From Prochlorococcus sp. AG-412-I05 (lineage in GTDB: Bacteria > Cyanobacteriota > Cyanobacteriia > PCC-6307 > Cyanobiaceae): a DNA stretch of 64,000 bases. Below the pieces are notes generated by a model. That model had not been told where the DNA came from and made no database searches. It saw only the letters and a list, made by a program, of their open reading frames with translations. This document shows, one piece after another, positions 9,753-20,604 of the stretch (positions are counted from its first letter, which is position 1; each line of letters starts with the position of its first letter). Both the position numbers and the translations under genes were made by a program. Location of the stretch: assembly GCA_003214855.1 (NCBI GenBank), contig QCLC01000007.1:20726-84725 (forward strand), in the 5' to 3' direction.

Positions 9753-11269
9753 TGATGTTTTTGCGTTCCCGTTTTTGGCTGGTTGCAATCAGTTTTGGAG
9801 CAGGGCTTGGATTTGTTCCAAGCTCTGCTCCTGCGCTTGAACGCTTGGTGTTTGATCTGCCTGTGCTGGAAAGTCAGATTGATTTTGAGCTTGGCGCTGC
9901 TCAGAGCGCAGGCGATTTAATTGATGCCAATCCCGATTTTGTGGAGTTGGATCGGGCTACGGATGGTGCTTTTGTGCGACTTCTCAATCAGGTCTTTAAC
10001 GCTCCCCTGCCAGCGCAGATTGAGAAGGTGGTTGAGAAGTCTGTCGGGCAGCCTCTTTTGGAGCAGGCTCTGATCGCAGTATCCAAGTTGGTTCAAGTTG
10101 AGGGGTTGCGCAAAGACATCAGTGGAAGCCTGTTGCTTGAGGCGCTTTCGCGTGCTTCCAAGAGTGATCAGCCAACTGTGCTTGGTTTGTTGCGACAAAT
10201 CCCTGGTCAAGTTGCATCTATCAACTTGTCGAAATTGGCCAGTTATGTCTCACGACTTCAACGCAATCAGCTAGCAGCAAATCTGCTTGTGGAGAAAGAG
10301 GCTTCTGTTCAGATTAAAACTGGATTGCGCATGCCGCTTACGGGGTTGTGGTTAAGTCAGCAAGTTGATTTTCAGGCTTCTCATCGCTCGAAACCGATAC
10401 GGGTGGTGGTGATACAACCAAAGTCTCGCTCAAATGGTCGCTTGGTGGTCATTTCACATGGGCTTTGGGAGTCTCCGAGAGATCTTCAGGGTTGGGCTGA
10501 ATATCTTTCTGCTAACGGTTATACGGTGTTGCTCCCGGATCATCAGGGCAGTGATGCTGATCAGCAGAAGGCGATGTTGGCGGGGGATCAACCTCCGCCG
10601 GGACCTCAAGAGTTGCGTCTTCGTGCGATGGATGTGACTGCGATGCTCTCTGCTGTTGAGTCAGGTCGTTTGTTGTCAAGACTTTCCCTTAATACAGATG
10701 AGGTTGCTGTTGTTGGTCATTCATGGGGGGCGACTACGGCGATTCAATTGGCTGGGGCACGCTCAACGGATGTGAAGCTCTCTGCTCGTTGTCATAACCA
10801 GGATGACCCTGAGCGCAATATCAGCTGGATACTGCAGTGCAGTTGGCTTTCCAAAATCAATGAGTCTTCTGTTGAAGACTCACGGGTCAAGGCAGTTGTG
10901 GCGGTGAGTCCGCCATTACGTCTGCTATTTGATCCAAGTAGAACTTCGGTTTTGACGGCCAAGGTTTTGTTGGTTAGTGGCACTCGTGATTGGGTCGTGC
11001 CTCCGGTGCCTGAGGCTCTGATGCCCATGCGTGATAGTGGTGCTTTGGAGTTTGGTCATCGCTTGGTGCTTGCCAAAGATGGTGGTCACTTCAACTTGAT
11101 GGCACCTGCAAATCAGCTTCAGCCGGCCACTTTGGCGCCTCTCATTCTTGCTTGGATTAATGAACAGCTTGCACATCCTGGTGTTGTCACCTTCAGTAGC
11201 GGCGGTTGGGGCGATCCCATGCATCCTTTAGTTGATGTGACTGATGCGGCTCTAAATCTGTATCGCTGA
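9749..11269 (+). CDS. Alpha/beta hydrolase with N-terminal DUF1400-like region, secreted
   Basis: N-terminal signal; hydrolase region VISHGLWESPRDLQGWAEYLSANGYTVLLPDHQGSD, VVGHSWGATTAIQLAG. Confidence 0.8.
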   Translation: MMMFLRSRFWLVAISFGAGLGFVPSSAPALERLVFDLPVLESQIDFELGAAQSAGDLIDANPDFVELDRATDGAFVRLLNQVFNAPLPAQIEKVVEKSVGQPLLEQALIAVSKLVQVEGLRKDISGSLLLEALSRASKSDQPTVLGLLRQIPGQVASINLSKLASYVSRLQRNQLAANLLVEKEASVQIKTGLRMPLTGLWLSQQVDFQASHRSKPIRVVVIQPKSRSNGRLVVISHGLWESPRDLQGWAEYLSANGYTVLLPDHQGSDADQQKAMLAGDQPPPGPQELRLRAMDVTAMLSAVESGRLLSRLSLNTDEVAVVGHSWGATTAIQLAGARSTDVKLSARCHNQDDPERNISWILQCSWLSKINESSVEDSRVKAVVAVSPPLRLLFDPSRTSVLTAKVLLVSGTRDWVVPPVPEALMPMRDSGALEFGHRLVLAKDGGHFNLMAPANQLQPATLAPLILAWINEQLAHPGVVTFSSGGWGDPMHPLVDVTDAALNLYR

Positions 11270-11526
11270 GGTTTTGGGCAAGCTTGTTGCGAGCAAGAGG
11301 CTTCATTATTCTGTCTTTGAGGTTTGTACTTCTCAACGATTCGTTCTAGGATTGATGGTGTTTAAAAGAGAAAACACATAGAGGGAATATATTGTTGTCG
11401 TTTCTAGTGAGCTGGGAGGCTTGGTTCTCATCCTTTCTTTAGGCTCATGAGGATGGAAGTTCATTGACTATTTCTTGATGACCATCCGCATATGGATTGG
11501 TTCGTTGATCGCCTTGGAGGCATCAG

Positions 11527-13659
11527 ATGGGTTTGCGATTGCTTCATCTGCATCTTCATGGCCTGTTTCGATCTCACGACTTGGAATTGGGTCGCGATGC
11601 TGATACAGGAGGCCAGGCTCTTTATGTGCTCGAGCTTGTCAGGGGCCTGGCTGCGCGTTCGGAAATTGAGCAGGTGGAGGTGGTTACCCGCTTAATTCAT
11701 GATCGTCGGGTTTCTACTGACTATGCCAATCCCATTGAGGATATTGCTCCTGGGGCCAAGATCATCAGGCTGCCGTTTGGACCAAGACGATATTTGCGTA
11801 AGGAGTTGTTTTGGCCCTATTTGGATGATTTAGCGGATCAGACCGTTAGCCATCTCCAGCAGCAAGACCATCTTCCTGATTGGATTCATGCTCATTACGC
11901 CGATGCAGGCTATGTGGGAGCCCTTGTGAGTCGCAGGCTGGGTGTTCCCTTGGTGTTTACAGGTCATTCCTTGGGGAGGGAAAAGTTGCGGCGCCTGTTG
12001 GGAGTTGGTGGAGACCATGAACAGATCGAGCAAACATATGCCATTGGTCAACGCATTGATGCTGAAGAGTTGACTCTTGCTCATTGCAGTTTGGTGATTA
12101 CGAGTACTCGCCAGGAAATTGATCATCAATACGCTCGCTATGGGCGTTTTGTTCCGGAGCAAGCGGAGGTGGTGCCTCCCGGCGTTGATTCCATTCGCTT
12201 TCATCCACTTCAATCTTCTAGTGAAACGGATGTTGTTGATGGCTTGCTCGCGCCCTTTTTGAGGAAACCTTCTTTACCTCCTCTTTTGGCCATTTCCAGA
12301 GCTGTGCGTCGTAAGAATATTCCTTTTTTGGTGGAGGCTTACGGCCGCTCGCCTGTGTTGCGTCAACGGCATAATCTTGTGCTTGTGCTCGGCTGTCGGG
12401 ATGATCCTCGTCAGTTGGAGAAGCAACAGCGGGAGGTGTTCCAGCAGATTTTTGATCTCGTGGATCGTTACGACCTCTATGGCCGGGTGGCTTATCCCAA
12501 ACAGCACCGTCGTGATCAGATCCCAGCGATTTACCGGTGGGCAGCCTTGCATCGTGGTTTGTTTGTGAATCCAGCGCTTACTGAGCCCTTTGGGCTCACT
12601 TTGCTTGAGGCGGCGGCCTGTGGTTTGCCGATGGTCGCGACTGATGACGGTGGTCCACGTGACATCCTGGCTCGTTGTGAAAATGGCTTGTTGGTTGACG
12701 TTACTGATCTGGAGGCACTTCAGGATGTAATGGAGCAGGCTGGTTCAGACGCAGATCAGTGGCGTCTTTGGAGTGATAACGGGATTGAGGCGGTCAGTCG
12801 GCATTTCAGTTGGGATGCTCATGTTTGCCATTACTTGGCATTGATGAAGCAACGTCTTGAATTGTCTCAACCACGAATCTGGGCCTCAGATAAAGAGTGT
12901 CTGGGCAGTCCACTGGGGCAGAGTTTGTTGTTGCTGGATCTTGATAGTTCTCTCGAAGAACCCGAGGCAGAGGGTTTGGCTTCGCTGCGGCAGGGATTGG
13001 AATTCATTGGCTCTGGCGGTGCGCATGGTCTAGGAGTATTGACGGGTCGTTCTGTGCAGGCTGCAAAGAAGCGTTATGCAGAGCTGCATCTTCCTTCCCC
13101 TCGGGTTTGGATTAGTCGCGCGGGTACTGAAATCCATTACGGATTGGAGGATCAGGCGGATCGCTTTTGGCAGGCTCATATCGATGTTGATTGGCAGCGA
13201 CAGGCAGTGGTGTCTGCTTTAGCTGATCTCAAGGACCATTTGACCCTTCAGGACGATCAGGAGCAGGGTCCTCACAAGGTGAGTTATCTATTGAAAGAGC
13301 ATGGCGAGGCGATTTTGCCACTCGTCCGTCAGCGTTTAAGGCAAAGGGGTCAGGCGGCACGTCCTCATTTGCGTTGTCATTGGTTTTTGGATGTGGTGCC
13401 TTTGCGGGCCTCCCGTAGCGAAGCCATTCGCTATCTCGCTCTTCGTTGGGGGCTGCCTCTTGAGCAGATTTTGGTTGTTGCCAGTCAACAAGGCGATGCT
13501 GAATTGGTAAGGGGATTGACTGCTTCAGTAGTCCTTGCAGAGCATGATCCTTGTCTGGAGGGTTTGCGACATCAGCAACGCGTGTTTTTTGCTAGCAGCC
13601 CGCATTTGTTTGGACTTTTAGATGGCTTAAATCACTATCGGTTTTTCTTAAAGTCTTAA
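11527..13659 (+). CDS. Sucrose-phosphate synthase with C-terminal HAD/SPP-like domain
   Basis: GT-B glycosyltransferase motifs (DADTGGQALYVLELVRGLA; PALTEPFGLTLLEAAACGLPMVATDDGGPRDI) plus C-terminal LLLLDLDSSLE...GVLTGRS. Confidence 0.88.
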   Translation: MGLRLLHLHLHGLFRSHDLELGRDADTGGQALYVLELVRGLAARSEIEQVEVVTRLIHDRRVSTDYANPIEDIAPGAKIIRLPFGPRRYLRKELFWPYLDDLADQTVSHLQQQDHLPDWIHAHYADAGYVGALVSRRLGVPLVFTGHSLGREKLRRLLGVGGDHEQIEQTYAIGQRIDAEELTLAHCSLVITSTRQEIDHQYARYGRFVPEQAEVVPPGVDSIRFHPLQSSSETDVVDGLLAPFLRKPSLPPLLAISRAVRRKNIPFLVEAYGRSPVLRQRHNLVLVLGCRDDPRQLEKQQREVFQQIFDLVDRYDLYGRVAYPKQHRRDQIPAIYRWAALHRGLFVNPALTEPFGLTLLEAAACGLPMVATDDGGPRDILARCENGLLVDVTDLEALQDVMEQAGSDADQWRLWSDNGIEAVSRHFSWDAHVCHYLALMKQRLELSQPRIWASDKECLGSPLGQSLLLLDLDSSLEEPEAEGLASLRQGLEFIGSGGAHGLGVLTGRSVQAAKKRYAELHLPSPRVWISRAGTEIHYGLEDQADRFWQAHIDVDWQRQAVVSALADLKDHLTLQDDQEQGPHKVSYLLKEHGEAILPLVRQRLRQRGQAARPHLRCHWFLDVVPLRASRSEAIRYLALRWGLPLEQILVVASQQGDAELVRGLTASVVLAEHDPCLEGLRHQQRVFFASSPHLFGLLDGLNHYRFFLKS

Positions 13660-14837
13660 CTGACACCCTTGCCCTTTCTTACCTGGATGGATGCGGCGGC
13701 TCGATCAGCTTTAGAGCGAACTGCTTCCAGAGACTTACCTTTGGCTAAAGCAACCCCCATGCGACGCCCTGGTCGAGCATTGGGTTTGCCGAACAGCAAG
13801 ATCTGGGTGTCAATTTCTGAGAGGGCTTTCTCCACTCCTTTGTAGGAAATGGATGAGAGATTGTCTTTTGCCAGGATCACCCTGCTTGCTGCTGCATCTG
13901 CATTTTGAATAGTAGGAATAGGTAATTTCAGCACTGCGCGCAGGTGTAGTTCGAATTCACTAAGGTTTTGGCTGATTAGGGTGACAAGTCCGGTGTCATG
14001 CGGCCTTGGTGATAGTTCCGAGAAAATCACTTCATTGCCACATAGAAAGAATTCCACCCCGAACAATCCCACACCACCAAGATTTTCGGTAATAGTCAGA
14101 GCCATTGATTGGGCTTGCTTGAGTTGTTCAGTAGAGAGCTCTGCTGGTTGCCAGCTGCATTGATAATCTCCATCAATTTGTTCATGCCCGATTGGCTCGC
14201 AGAAGAGGGTGGAGCCATCCTCTTGGCGAATTGTGAGCAAAGTAATTTCTAGATCAAAGTGAAGGAACTCTTCCACGATGACTCGCGGTGAGTTACCCCG
14301 GGACCCTGCCATAGCGGCTTGCCAGGCTTGCCGAAGGCCTTCAGGCTTGCTAACCACACTTTGGCCTTTGCCGGAGGAGCTCATGACTGGTTTGACTACC
14401 ACTGGCCAGCCCAGGGGCTCAGCTGCATGTCTGAGTTCTTCGGCACTGCCGGCATAAGCAAATTTTGGGGTCAGTAGAGCCAATTCTTCGCTGGCGAGAT
14501 CTCTGATTCGATCGCGATTCATTGTTACGGCTGTGGCTCGGGCCGTAGGGATCACTGTGATTCCTTCGTTTTCAAGCTCTGCCAGTGCATCCACCGCGAG
14601 TGCTTCGATTTCAGGGATCACCACATCTGGTTGATAACGACGAACCACAGCTTTGAGGGTTTCGGCATTGCTCATGTCCAGAACCTCTGCTTGGTCTGCT
14701 ACTTGCATGGCCGGGGCCCCGGAGTATCGATCACAGGCGATGACATGGCAACCCAAGCGTTGGGCTGCAATGGCGACTTCCTTGCCGAGTTCTCCGCTGC
14801 CAAGTAACAGCAAGGTTTTTGGTAAGACAGTCATCAT
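13656..14837 (-). CDS. purT: Formate-dependent phosphoribosylglycinamide formyltransferase (PurT)
   Basis: ATP-grasp: LLGSGELGKEVAIAAQRLGCHVIACDRY, VVVKPVMSSSGKGQSVV, SELSPRPHDTGLVTLISQNLSEFELH. Confidence 0.95.
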   Translation of the reverse strand: MMTVLPKTLLLLGSGELGKEVAIAAQRLGCHVIACDRYSGAPAMQVADQAEVLDMSNAETLKAVVRRYQPDVVIPEIEALAVDALAELENEGITVIPTARATAVTMNRDRIRDLASEELALLTPKFAYAGSAEELRHAAEPLGWPVVVKPVMSSSGKGQSVVSKPEGLRQAWQAAMAGSRGNSPRVIVEEFLHFDLEITLLTIRQEDGSTLFCEPIGHEQIDGDYQCSWQPAELSTEQLKQAQSMALTITENLGGVGLFGVEFFLCGNEVIFSELSPRPHDTGLVTLISQNLSEFELHLRAVLKLPIPTIQNADAAASRVILAKDNLSSISYKGVEKALSEIDTQILLFGKPNARPGRRMGVALAKGKSLEAVRSKADRAAASIQVRKGKGVS

Positions 14838-14914
14838 GAAGGTGTTGATGATGAGTTGATCTTCGCGCTTGGCTGGTTTGGGGAATGGCTTTAAAAGGGC
14901 TATTTGAGATGCCT

Positions 14915-15163
14915 TTACACGTTGAGATCAGGGATCAGCGTGAGCTGCCGAAAGGCTGGTTCTTCGCTGATGAACCCCCAGGCTTCGAATACACCGGGAT
15001 CAGGATGAGTGATGCGTTGTTGTTGCATGTTTTGTTCCAGCCGAAAGCCTTCTTGGGCCATGCGGCGCATCAGACTTGCAGCCTCTTCGAAACGGGAAGC
15101 CATGGCTTCAAGGCTTGCGCAGTCGCTTGTGAGACCAGCCTCTTTCCAGGTGAAGTAACTCAT
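14915..15163 (-). CDS. Small conserved-looking protein, function unknown (shorter start MSYFTWKEAGL preferred over the ORF-track start)
   Basis: C-terminal part of the 14915..15292 ORF: MSYFTWKEAGLTSDCASLEAMASRFEEAASLMRRMAQEGFRLEQNMQQQRITHPDPGVFEAWGFISEEPAFRQLTLIPDLNV. Confidence 0.6.
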   Translation of the reverse strand: MSYFTWKEAGLTSDCASLEAMASRFEEAASLMRRMAQEGFRLEQNMQQQRITHPDPGVFEAWGFISEEPAFRQLTLIPDLNV

Positions 15164-15449
15164 TTTTTTAATGCACCAGATTGATGGTGAAGACGACTTG
15201 GTGTTTGAAGCTTCGAGGTTCCGCAGACCACATTGGCTATTGGGGTGGTATGGATTTTTCTCGTTGGCAGTTTTTCTGTGTTGACAGGTCAACGATTATC
15301 GGCGGACAAGCCTGACCGACCGAGAGAGGGTGCTCTCAATAAGTGCGACACAATTGAGAATTTCTGGTCTTTGCCCCCCGTTGGCTTTTTTTGCACCAGC
15401 AAAACGCTCACGTTGCTTGATAAGGCTTGGACTTTAGTGAGTGAAGGAT

Positions 15450-16048
15450 GCTGCTCCGTGAGGTGCCTTCGGGGGGGTGTGCTTGATCAGTTTCAAAGGA
15501 AGCAAGGCCAATATGTAAACAAGGAACGGGATGTAGAACTTTGGATCTTCACGTGTGTGTCCAACGTAGGTGAGGAGAAAGACGGTCCAAAGCCAGTGGC
15601 TGCCAATCCAATGCAGTCTCTTTCAATTTTTCATACCCATCCAATGCTGGGCCCGATCAGTGGAAGTTAAGGCCATCAGGAAAATAAACACATAACCAAG
15701 ACCACCAACAATCCACTTTCCCATCGGCTGATCTTCGAGAAAAGGTTCTGGGAAGTTCAAAGAGATCGGCACAATCAGGCTGAGGTGAATGAAGTGCGAG
15801 GCTGCAAAGTTCAGTCCGATGTAGCGTCTGTAGTCAATAGTTCAGATCGTAAAAGGTGTTTTCCAGAGGGAATAGACACTCGAAGCTGTAAAGGCAATGG
15901 AGAAGAGAAATAGAGAGCTTCTACCGGTCTAATCAATGCTTGCGGTGATCGTTTCGGCATTCCATCCGCTCAAAACGAAAAAGATGGTAAGCATCAGAAG
16001 GATCATTTCAGCGACCAAAGCAGTGATATTCCAGCCTTGTAGTTTCAT
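15450..16048 (-). pseudogene. Degraded multi-TM membrane protein, ferric-reductase-like
   Basis: Reverse-strand translation from ATG at 16048: MKLQGWNITALVAEMILLMLTIFFVLSGWNAETITASID*TGRSSLFLFSIAFTASSVYSLWKTPFTI*TIDYRRYIGLNFAASHFIHLSLIVPISLNF..., further in-frame stops, then a frame change to EDPKFYIPFLVYILALLPLKLIKH. Confidence 0.75.
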
Positions 16049-16140
16049 GCCTTCATTTCGGTATTGATATTCTGAAACTGATACGATTTGCTTGCAAGAA
16101 GTGAGTTTAAAAGTGCATCTTTATTTCTTATAGAACTAAC

Positions 16141-17274
16141 TCATGCCAGCACTGATGCAGTGGGGCGTAATAGCAGACCCAGCAGCACTAAGCCTCCAGT
16201 GCTCAACCAAAATCTTCGCACCACCATTTGCTCGTCGGCACCTCCGATTTCATAGTGGTGGTGAAGCGGGGCCATGCGGAATACTCGTCGTCCAACTCCG
16301 TCAGGTCCTTTGGTGGCTTTGAAAACCCATACCTGAATAATCACAGAAAGGGATTCAGCCAAGAACACACCACCCATGATCAATAGCGGCCAGAGGCTGT
16401 TGGAGAGGATTGCGACTCCACTCAAGGCGGCCCCCATTGCTAGTGAGCCTGTGTCGCCCATGAACACTCGGGCTGGGTTGCGGTTGTGCATCAGAAAACC
16501 GAGCCAGGCCCCTGCCATTGCCATGCAGAAGCCTGCTAGTACAGGATCGCCATCATTGCCTCTGAGCATCAGTTGAATTGCTAGTCCAGTGAAGACAATT
16601 GCCCCGCAACCACTGGCTAGCCCATCGAGTCCGTCGGTGAGATTGGTGGCGTTGCTTTCCGCTAGGAACACGAACAGCGTTAGTGGCCAGATCATTACCC
16701 CCATCTCGATGGACATGCCAAAGGGCAGCGAGATGCTGGAGTCGATCCAGTGTTGCCAGCCCGCCCAAGTGAGAAAGATCAGGCCGGCTGCGGCTTGAAG
16801 TAGAAGTTTTCCTTGAGGGGTAAGACCAGTGTTGGTTCTGCGCGTGAGACTGCGCCAGTCGTCGAAGCCACCGATCACCATGTAAGCCAGGGTGATGCAT
16901 GCCAGAGCTAGCAGCTGCTCACTGCTTTCTCCATTCACACTGACGAGACTTCCGATGATGACCCCAGCAGGAACAACTAGCAGCCCACCCATGGTTGGTG
17001 TGCCAGATTTGCGCTGATGAGTCTGTGGTCCGTCTTCTCGAATCACTTGCCCCATTTTTAGGGCCCTTAGCTTTGGGATGCCCCAGCTTGCGATCAGCAC
17101 TGAAATCAGTGTTGAAATCATCAACGGCAAGCTGAGCAGACTATTGGCTATGAAGCGGTCCGATATGAAGCTTGCAGCAAAGATAACGATCCCGAGCAAG
17201 CTTGCGGACGTTGTCCCTTGAGTCCACCACCTTTGTGTATCCGTATCAGCCAATGGCTTCGGAGAGTTGCTCAC
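16141..17274 (-). CDS. mraY: Phospho-N-acetylmuramoyl-pentapeptide-transferase
   Basis: [51 protein letters not shown]. Confidence 0.96.
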   Translation of the reverse strand: MSNSPKPLADTDTQRWWTQGTTSASLLGIVIFAASFISDRFIANSLLSLPLMISTLISVLIASWGIPKLRALKMGQVIREDGPQTHQRKSGTPTMGGLLVVPAGVIIGSLVSVNGESSEQLLALACITLAYMVIGGFDDWRSLTRRTNTGLTPQGKLLLQAAAGLIFLTWAGWQHWIDSSISLPFGMSIEMGVMIWPLTLFVFLAESNATNLTDGLDGLASGCGAIVFTGLAIQLMLRGNDGDPVLAGFCMAMAGAWLGFLMHNRNPARVFMGDTGSLAMGAALSGVAILSNSLWPLLIMGGVFLAESLSVIIQVWVFKATKGPDGVGRRVFRMAPLHHHYEIGGADEQMVVRRFWLSTGGLVLLGLLLRPTASVLA

Positions 17275-17335
17275 GTTAGGGCTTGATTGGCAGTGAGTAA
17301 TGAAGTGAGCAGGCTTCTTCGGTTTGAGAAAATGG

Positions 17336-17623
17336 CTATTCTTCCCAGTTTTCTTCTGTTTGCTCGTCGTCGGCTTTGTAATCTTCTTTCTCTCCCATCA
17401 AAGCCGAAAGCTCCTCTTCCTCTACTGTGCTGATCTCTGGTGAGGTGGATTCTTCATCGGCGACTAGCCTTCCACTTGCTTCGAGCCAACTCAGCAGATC
17501 TGGTTCTTCGCGTAGGGGCAAAACAGGGGCAGGTTCTGTTCTTCTATAGCGTGTAAGAGCAGGGTTGATGCCGTCGAGTGCGCTCAGGTTGATCGTATCG
17601 AGGGCGCTCATTTGTGAGGACAT
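17336..17623 (-). CDS. DUF3134-like small acidic cyanobacterial protein
   Basis: [35 protein letters not shown]; acidic C-terminus. Confidence 0.6.
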   Translation of the reverse strand: MSSQMSALDTINLSALDGINPALTRYRRTEPAPVLPLREEPDLLSWLEASGRLVADEESTSPEISTVEEEELSALMGEKEDYKADDEQTEENWEE

Positions 17624-17647
17624 AGATCAATCAGTCAACATAGTTCA

Positions 17648-17923
17648 TTGACTTCCTCTGATCAGGTGTTTTTTTCTTCCAAGCTGATCTTGATGGTTCT
17701 TGCCTGGGGCTTGGCCTTACTACTCAGCTTTGGCTTGCGGTTTTGGGGTCTGTTGCATCCTGAGCCTTTTGTAATTCGGCCCCTTCTGGTGGCGTTGTTG
17801 CTCTTTGTTCCTGCGGTTGGCCTCGGTATTTGGGTCATGCGGGAGGGATTTTCTACGGCTGATTCCGGTTCTTTGGTCAACGGGAAGGGAGAATCTTTGA
17901 ATTGTGATTCGGAGTCCAGTTGA
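17648..17923 (+). CDS. Small membrane protein, unknown function
   Basis: Two predicted TM stretches; 3' end overlaps the argG start, consistent with co-transcription. Confidence 0.6.
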   Translation: MTSSDQVFFSSKLILMVLAWGLALLLSFGLRFWGLLHPEPFVIRPLLVALLLFVPAVGLGIWVMREGFSTADSGSLVNGKGESLNCDSESS

Positions 17924-19128
17924 TGGGGCGTGCGAAGAAGGTGGTGCTTGCTTATTCCGGTGGTGTTGACACCAGCGTTTGCATCCCATACCTCAAGCAT
18001 GAATGGGGGGTAGACGAGGTGATCACCTTTGCTGCTGATTTAGGTCAGGGCGATGAGCTTGATCCCATCCGCCTTAAGGCTCTTGATGCGGGTGCTAGTC
18101 AGTCTCTGGTGGGAGATTTGATAGAGCCTTTTGTAGAAGAGTTTGCTTTGCCGGCGATTCGTGCCAATGCTCTTTACGAAGGTCGTTATCCACTGTCTAC
18201 GGCGTTAGCTCGCCCCCTGATTGCTCGTCAGTTGGTAGAGGTTGCCAGGGAGGTCGGGGCCGATGCGGTGGCTCATGGTTGTACGGGTAAAGGCAACGAT
18301 CAGGTGCGTTTTGATTTGGCTATTGCAGCACTAGCACCTGATCTCAAGGTGCTAACTCCCGCTCGGGAATGGAGCATGAGCAGAGAGGAGGCGATCGCCT
18401 ATGGCGAACGCTGTGGGATTCCTGCCCCTGTGAGTAAGAAATCGCCTTATTCGATTGATCTGAATCTTTTGGGTCGGAGTATTGAAGCGGGTCCTCTTGA
18501 AGATCCGATGGTGGCTCCGCCCGAGGAGGTCTTTGCCATGACCTCCTCGATTGACGCTGCACCCTCACAGGCTCAGGACATTGAGATCAGTTTTGAAGCT
18601 GGTAATCCTGTGGCTATTGATGGGGTGCGACTTGATTCGGTGGGTTTGATCAAGGAGGCGAATCGTCTTGCTGGACGGCATGGTTTCGGTCGCCTTGACA
18701 TCATTGAGAATCGGGTGGTTGGTATCAAGAGCCGTGAGATTTATGAAACTCCAGGGTTACTTTTGTTGATTCGTGCTCATCAGGAATTGGAGAGTTTGAC
18801 ACTTGCTGCGGATGTGTTGCGCATGAAGCGTCAATTGGAGATGCAATGGGCTGAGCTGGTCTATCAGGGCCTTTGGTTTTCCCCTTTGAAGGATGCTCTG
18901 GATGGATTCATGGATCGCACTCAGATTTATGTGAATGGCTTGGTGCGGATTCGTCTCCATAAAGGCAATGCCATGGTGATTGGCCGGAGCTCTGACACCA
19001 ACAGCTTGTATATATCTGATATGGCTACCTATGGCAGCGAGGACAACTTTGACCACAGGGCTGCTGAAGGATTTATCTACATCTGGGGACTTCCAAGTCG
19101 CCTTTGGGCAGCAGCTCGTCGAGGCTAA
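17920..19128 (+). CDS. argG: Argininosuccinate synthase
   Basis: [52 protein letters not shown]. Confidence 0.98.
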   Translation: MMGRAKKVVLAYSGGVDTSVCIPYLKHEWGVDEVITFAADLGQGDELDPIRLKALDAGASQSLVGDLIEPFVEEFALPAIRANALYEGRYPLSTALARPLIARQLVEVAREVGADAVAHGCTGKGNDQVRFDLAIAALAPDLKVLTPAREWSMSREEAIAYGERCGIPAPVSKKSPYSIDLNLLGRSIEAGPLEDPMVAPPEEVFAMTSSIDAAPSQAQDIEISFEAGNPVAIDGVRLDSVGLIKEANRLAGRHGFGRLDIIENRVVGIKSREIYETPGLLLLIRAHQELESLTLAADVLRMKRQLEMQWAELVYQGLWFSPLKDALDGFMDRTQIYVNGLVRIRLHKGNAMVIGRSSDTNSLYISDMATYGSEDNFDHRAAEGFIYIWGLPSRLWAAARRG

Positions 19129-19143
19129 GTTGTGATCTTTTGA

Positions 19144-19596
19144 TTAGTTTTCTTGTGGAGATTGTCCTTTGCCTCCAAGCCATCTTGTGCGAAGCAGGGA
19201 AGGCACTCTTAATGGGTGAGGCTCCTCAAGTATGATTGCTTCACTTTGAATAGCAGAGTTTTGAGTATGTGTGATTAGGCGATAGTGCTCTAGTAAGGGG
19301 ATGAGTCGTTGTTGAAATTTTCGTTCGAAAATATCAGGGAGTTCTTTTAGGAGTGCTTCGTATTCCTTGATTTGCTCCTTAAGGTCTTTGATTTGACTTT
19401 TAAGTAGATCTTGTTGGTCATAAGGATTTTCTTTGAAGTTAGATCTGATCTCAGCCTTGGTTAGTAGCAACTTGCCTGTTAATTGCCGCCATTGTTGGAT
19501 GGCATTAAGTCTGGTTATTTTTTTATTTTCTTGTTGTGTTTCCTGTTTCTTCCACATTGGAAGAGGGGTCTGATGGTCCTGATGGGCAGCGCGCAT
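19144..19596 (-). CDS. Coiled-coil hypothetical protein
   Basis: Intact ORF with heptad-like LKSQIKDLKEQIKEYEALLKEL. Confidence 0.5.
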   Translation of the reverse strand: MRAAHQDHQTPLPMWKKQETQQENKKITRLNAIQQWRQLTGKLLLTKAEIRSNFKENPYDQQDLLKSQIKDLKEQIKEYEALLKELPDIFERKFQQRLIPLLEHYRLITHTQNSAIQSEAIILEEPHPLRVPSLLRTRWLGGKGQSPQEN

Positions 19597-19640
19597 GGCA
19601 GCAAGTTAACGCCAAGCAGCTTTTTCAACAATGGTGTTGA

Positions 19641-20015
19641 TCAGGCTTCAACGGCTGCGGCTTCCTGCTGTTCTGCTGGTTCAGGCTCACTCCCGGGGAC
19701 GATTCTGGGAGCGGGTAGAGGACCTTCCTGTTTCACAGTGAGGTAGCGAATCACGTCTTCACTCAGACGCATAGCTTTTTCCAGCACGGCCACTTGTTGT
19801 CCATTGCCGTTGTGGCTTAGCTGCACATAGATGCCTTCCTTGTGATTTGAGATTGGATAGGCCAGGCGTCGCTTGCCACGCATTTGATTGTCGAGGACCT
19901 CTGCCCCAGCTTCAGTCACCATCTCGCGGTACTTGGTGACATGGGTTTCTACTTCCTCTTCCGGGATGTCCGGCCGGAGGATGTACATGGTTTCGTAATA
20001 AGGTTGTTGACTCAT
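19641..20015 (-). CDS. rpsF: 30S ribosomal protein S6
   Basis: [54 protein letters not shown]. Confidence 0.95.
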   Translation of the reverse strand: MSQQPYYETMYILRPDIPEEEVETHVTKYREMVTEAGAEVLDNQMRGKRRLAYPISNHKEGIYVQLSHNGNGQQVAVLEKAMRLSEDVIRYLTVKQEGPLPAPRIVPGSEPEPAEQQEAAAVEA

Positions 20016-20093
20016 CAGGTGTTCCGACAGGGACTTAAAGGCTCACGGCAGTGAGCGACGGAGCCACCAGCCTATCTCTTTATGGTCAGTGTT

Positions 20094-20579
20094 TTAGTAG
20101 AGCTGCATGCGAACGGCTTGGCTGATACCTGGCAGGTCTGGTTCACGTCCTCTTAGGCATTCGATCAAGGCGAAGATCACGATGACAAGTATTGCGATCA
20201 GAACAGTGGTACTAAGAGTGCTGAAGATGAGTAAACCCTCAAGTGGTCTTTGAAGGATTCCGAAGAAGCCAAGACCCAGTACGGCGAGGACGATACTTAA
20301 TAACAAAGCCTGCAACGTGTTAAAGCGCAGGAAATAGGGAACCTTTGGGTTGCGAATTACGGCAAGGAAAAGAGCTATGAAAAGAACTAAGCTGCCTAGC
20401 CCGAAGGGCATCGCACGTTCCAAAATTACTATTGGATATGTGGGTAGGTAGAGCAAGGCAAATAAGATCTGAATGATTTCAGGTGCTTCATTCAGGCTTT
20501 GCGCAAACGGCGCGGTGTCGCTCCAAGGGAGCATGTAAATCAGCACTCCCAGCAACCGTTGCCAGACAGGGATCAGCAT
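20094..20579 (-). CDS. Tic20-family membrane protein
   Basis: Four hydrophobic segments; YFLRFNTLQALLLSIVL is typical of Tic20-like proteins. Confidence 0.7.
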   Translation of the reverse strand: MLIPVWQRLLGVLIYMLPWSDTAPFAQSLNEAPEIIQILFALLYLPTYPIVILERAMPFGLGSLVLFIALFLAVIRNPKVPYFLRFNTLQALLLSIVLAVLGLGFFGILQRPLEGLLIFSTLSTTVLIAILVIVIFALIECLRGREPDLPGISQAVRMQLY

Positions 20580-20604
20580 GGGGGGTCAGATCACTGCTAT
20601 GAAG

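Noticed and set aside
15233-15670. 145-aa plus-strand ORF
   Set aside because: Overlaps the better supported reverse-strand pseudogene and lacks protein-like features.
15450-16048. Stop-codon recoding/readthrough of the membrane protein
   Set aside because: Multiple different stops plus a frameshift point to ordinary pseudogene decay.
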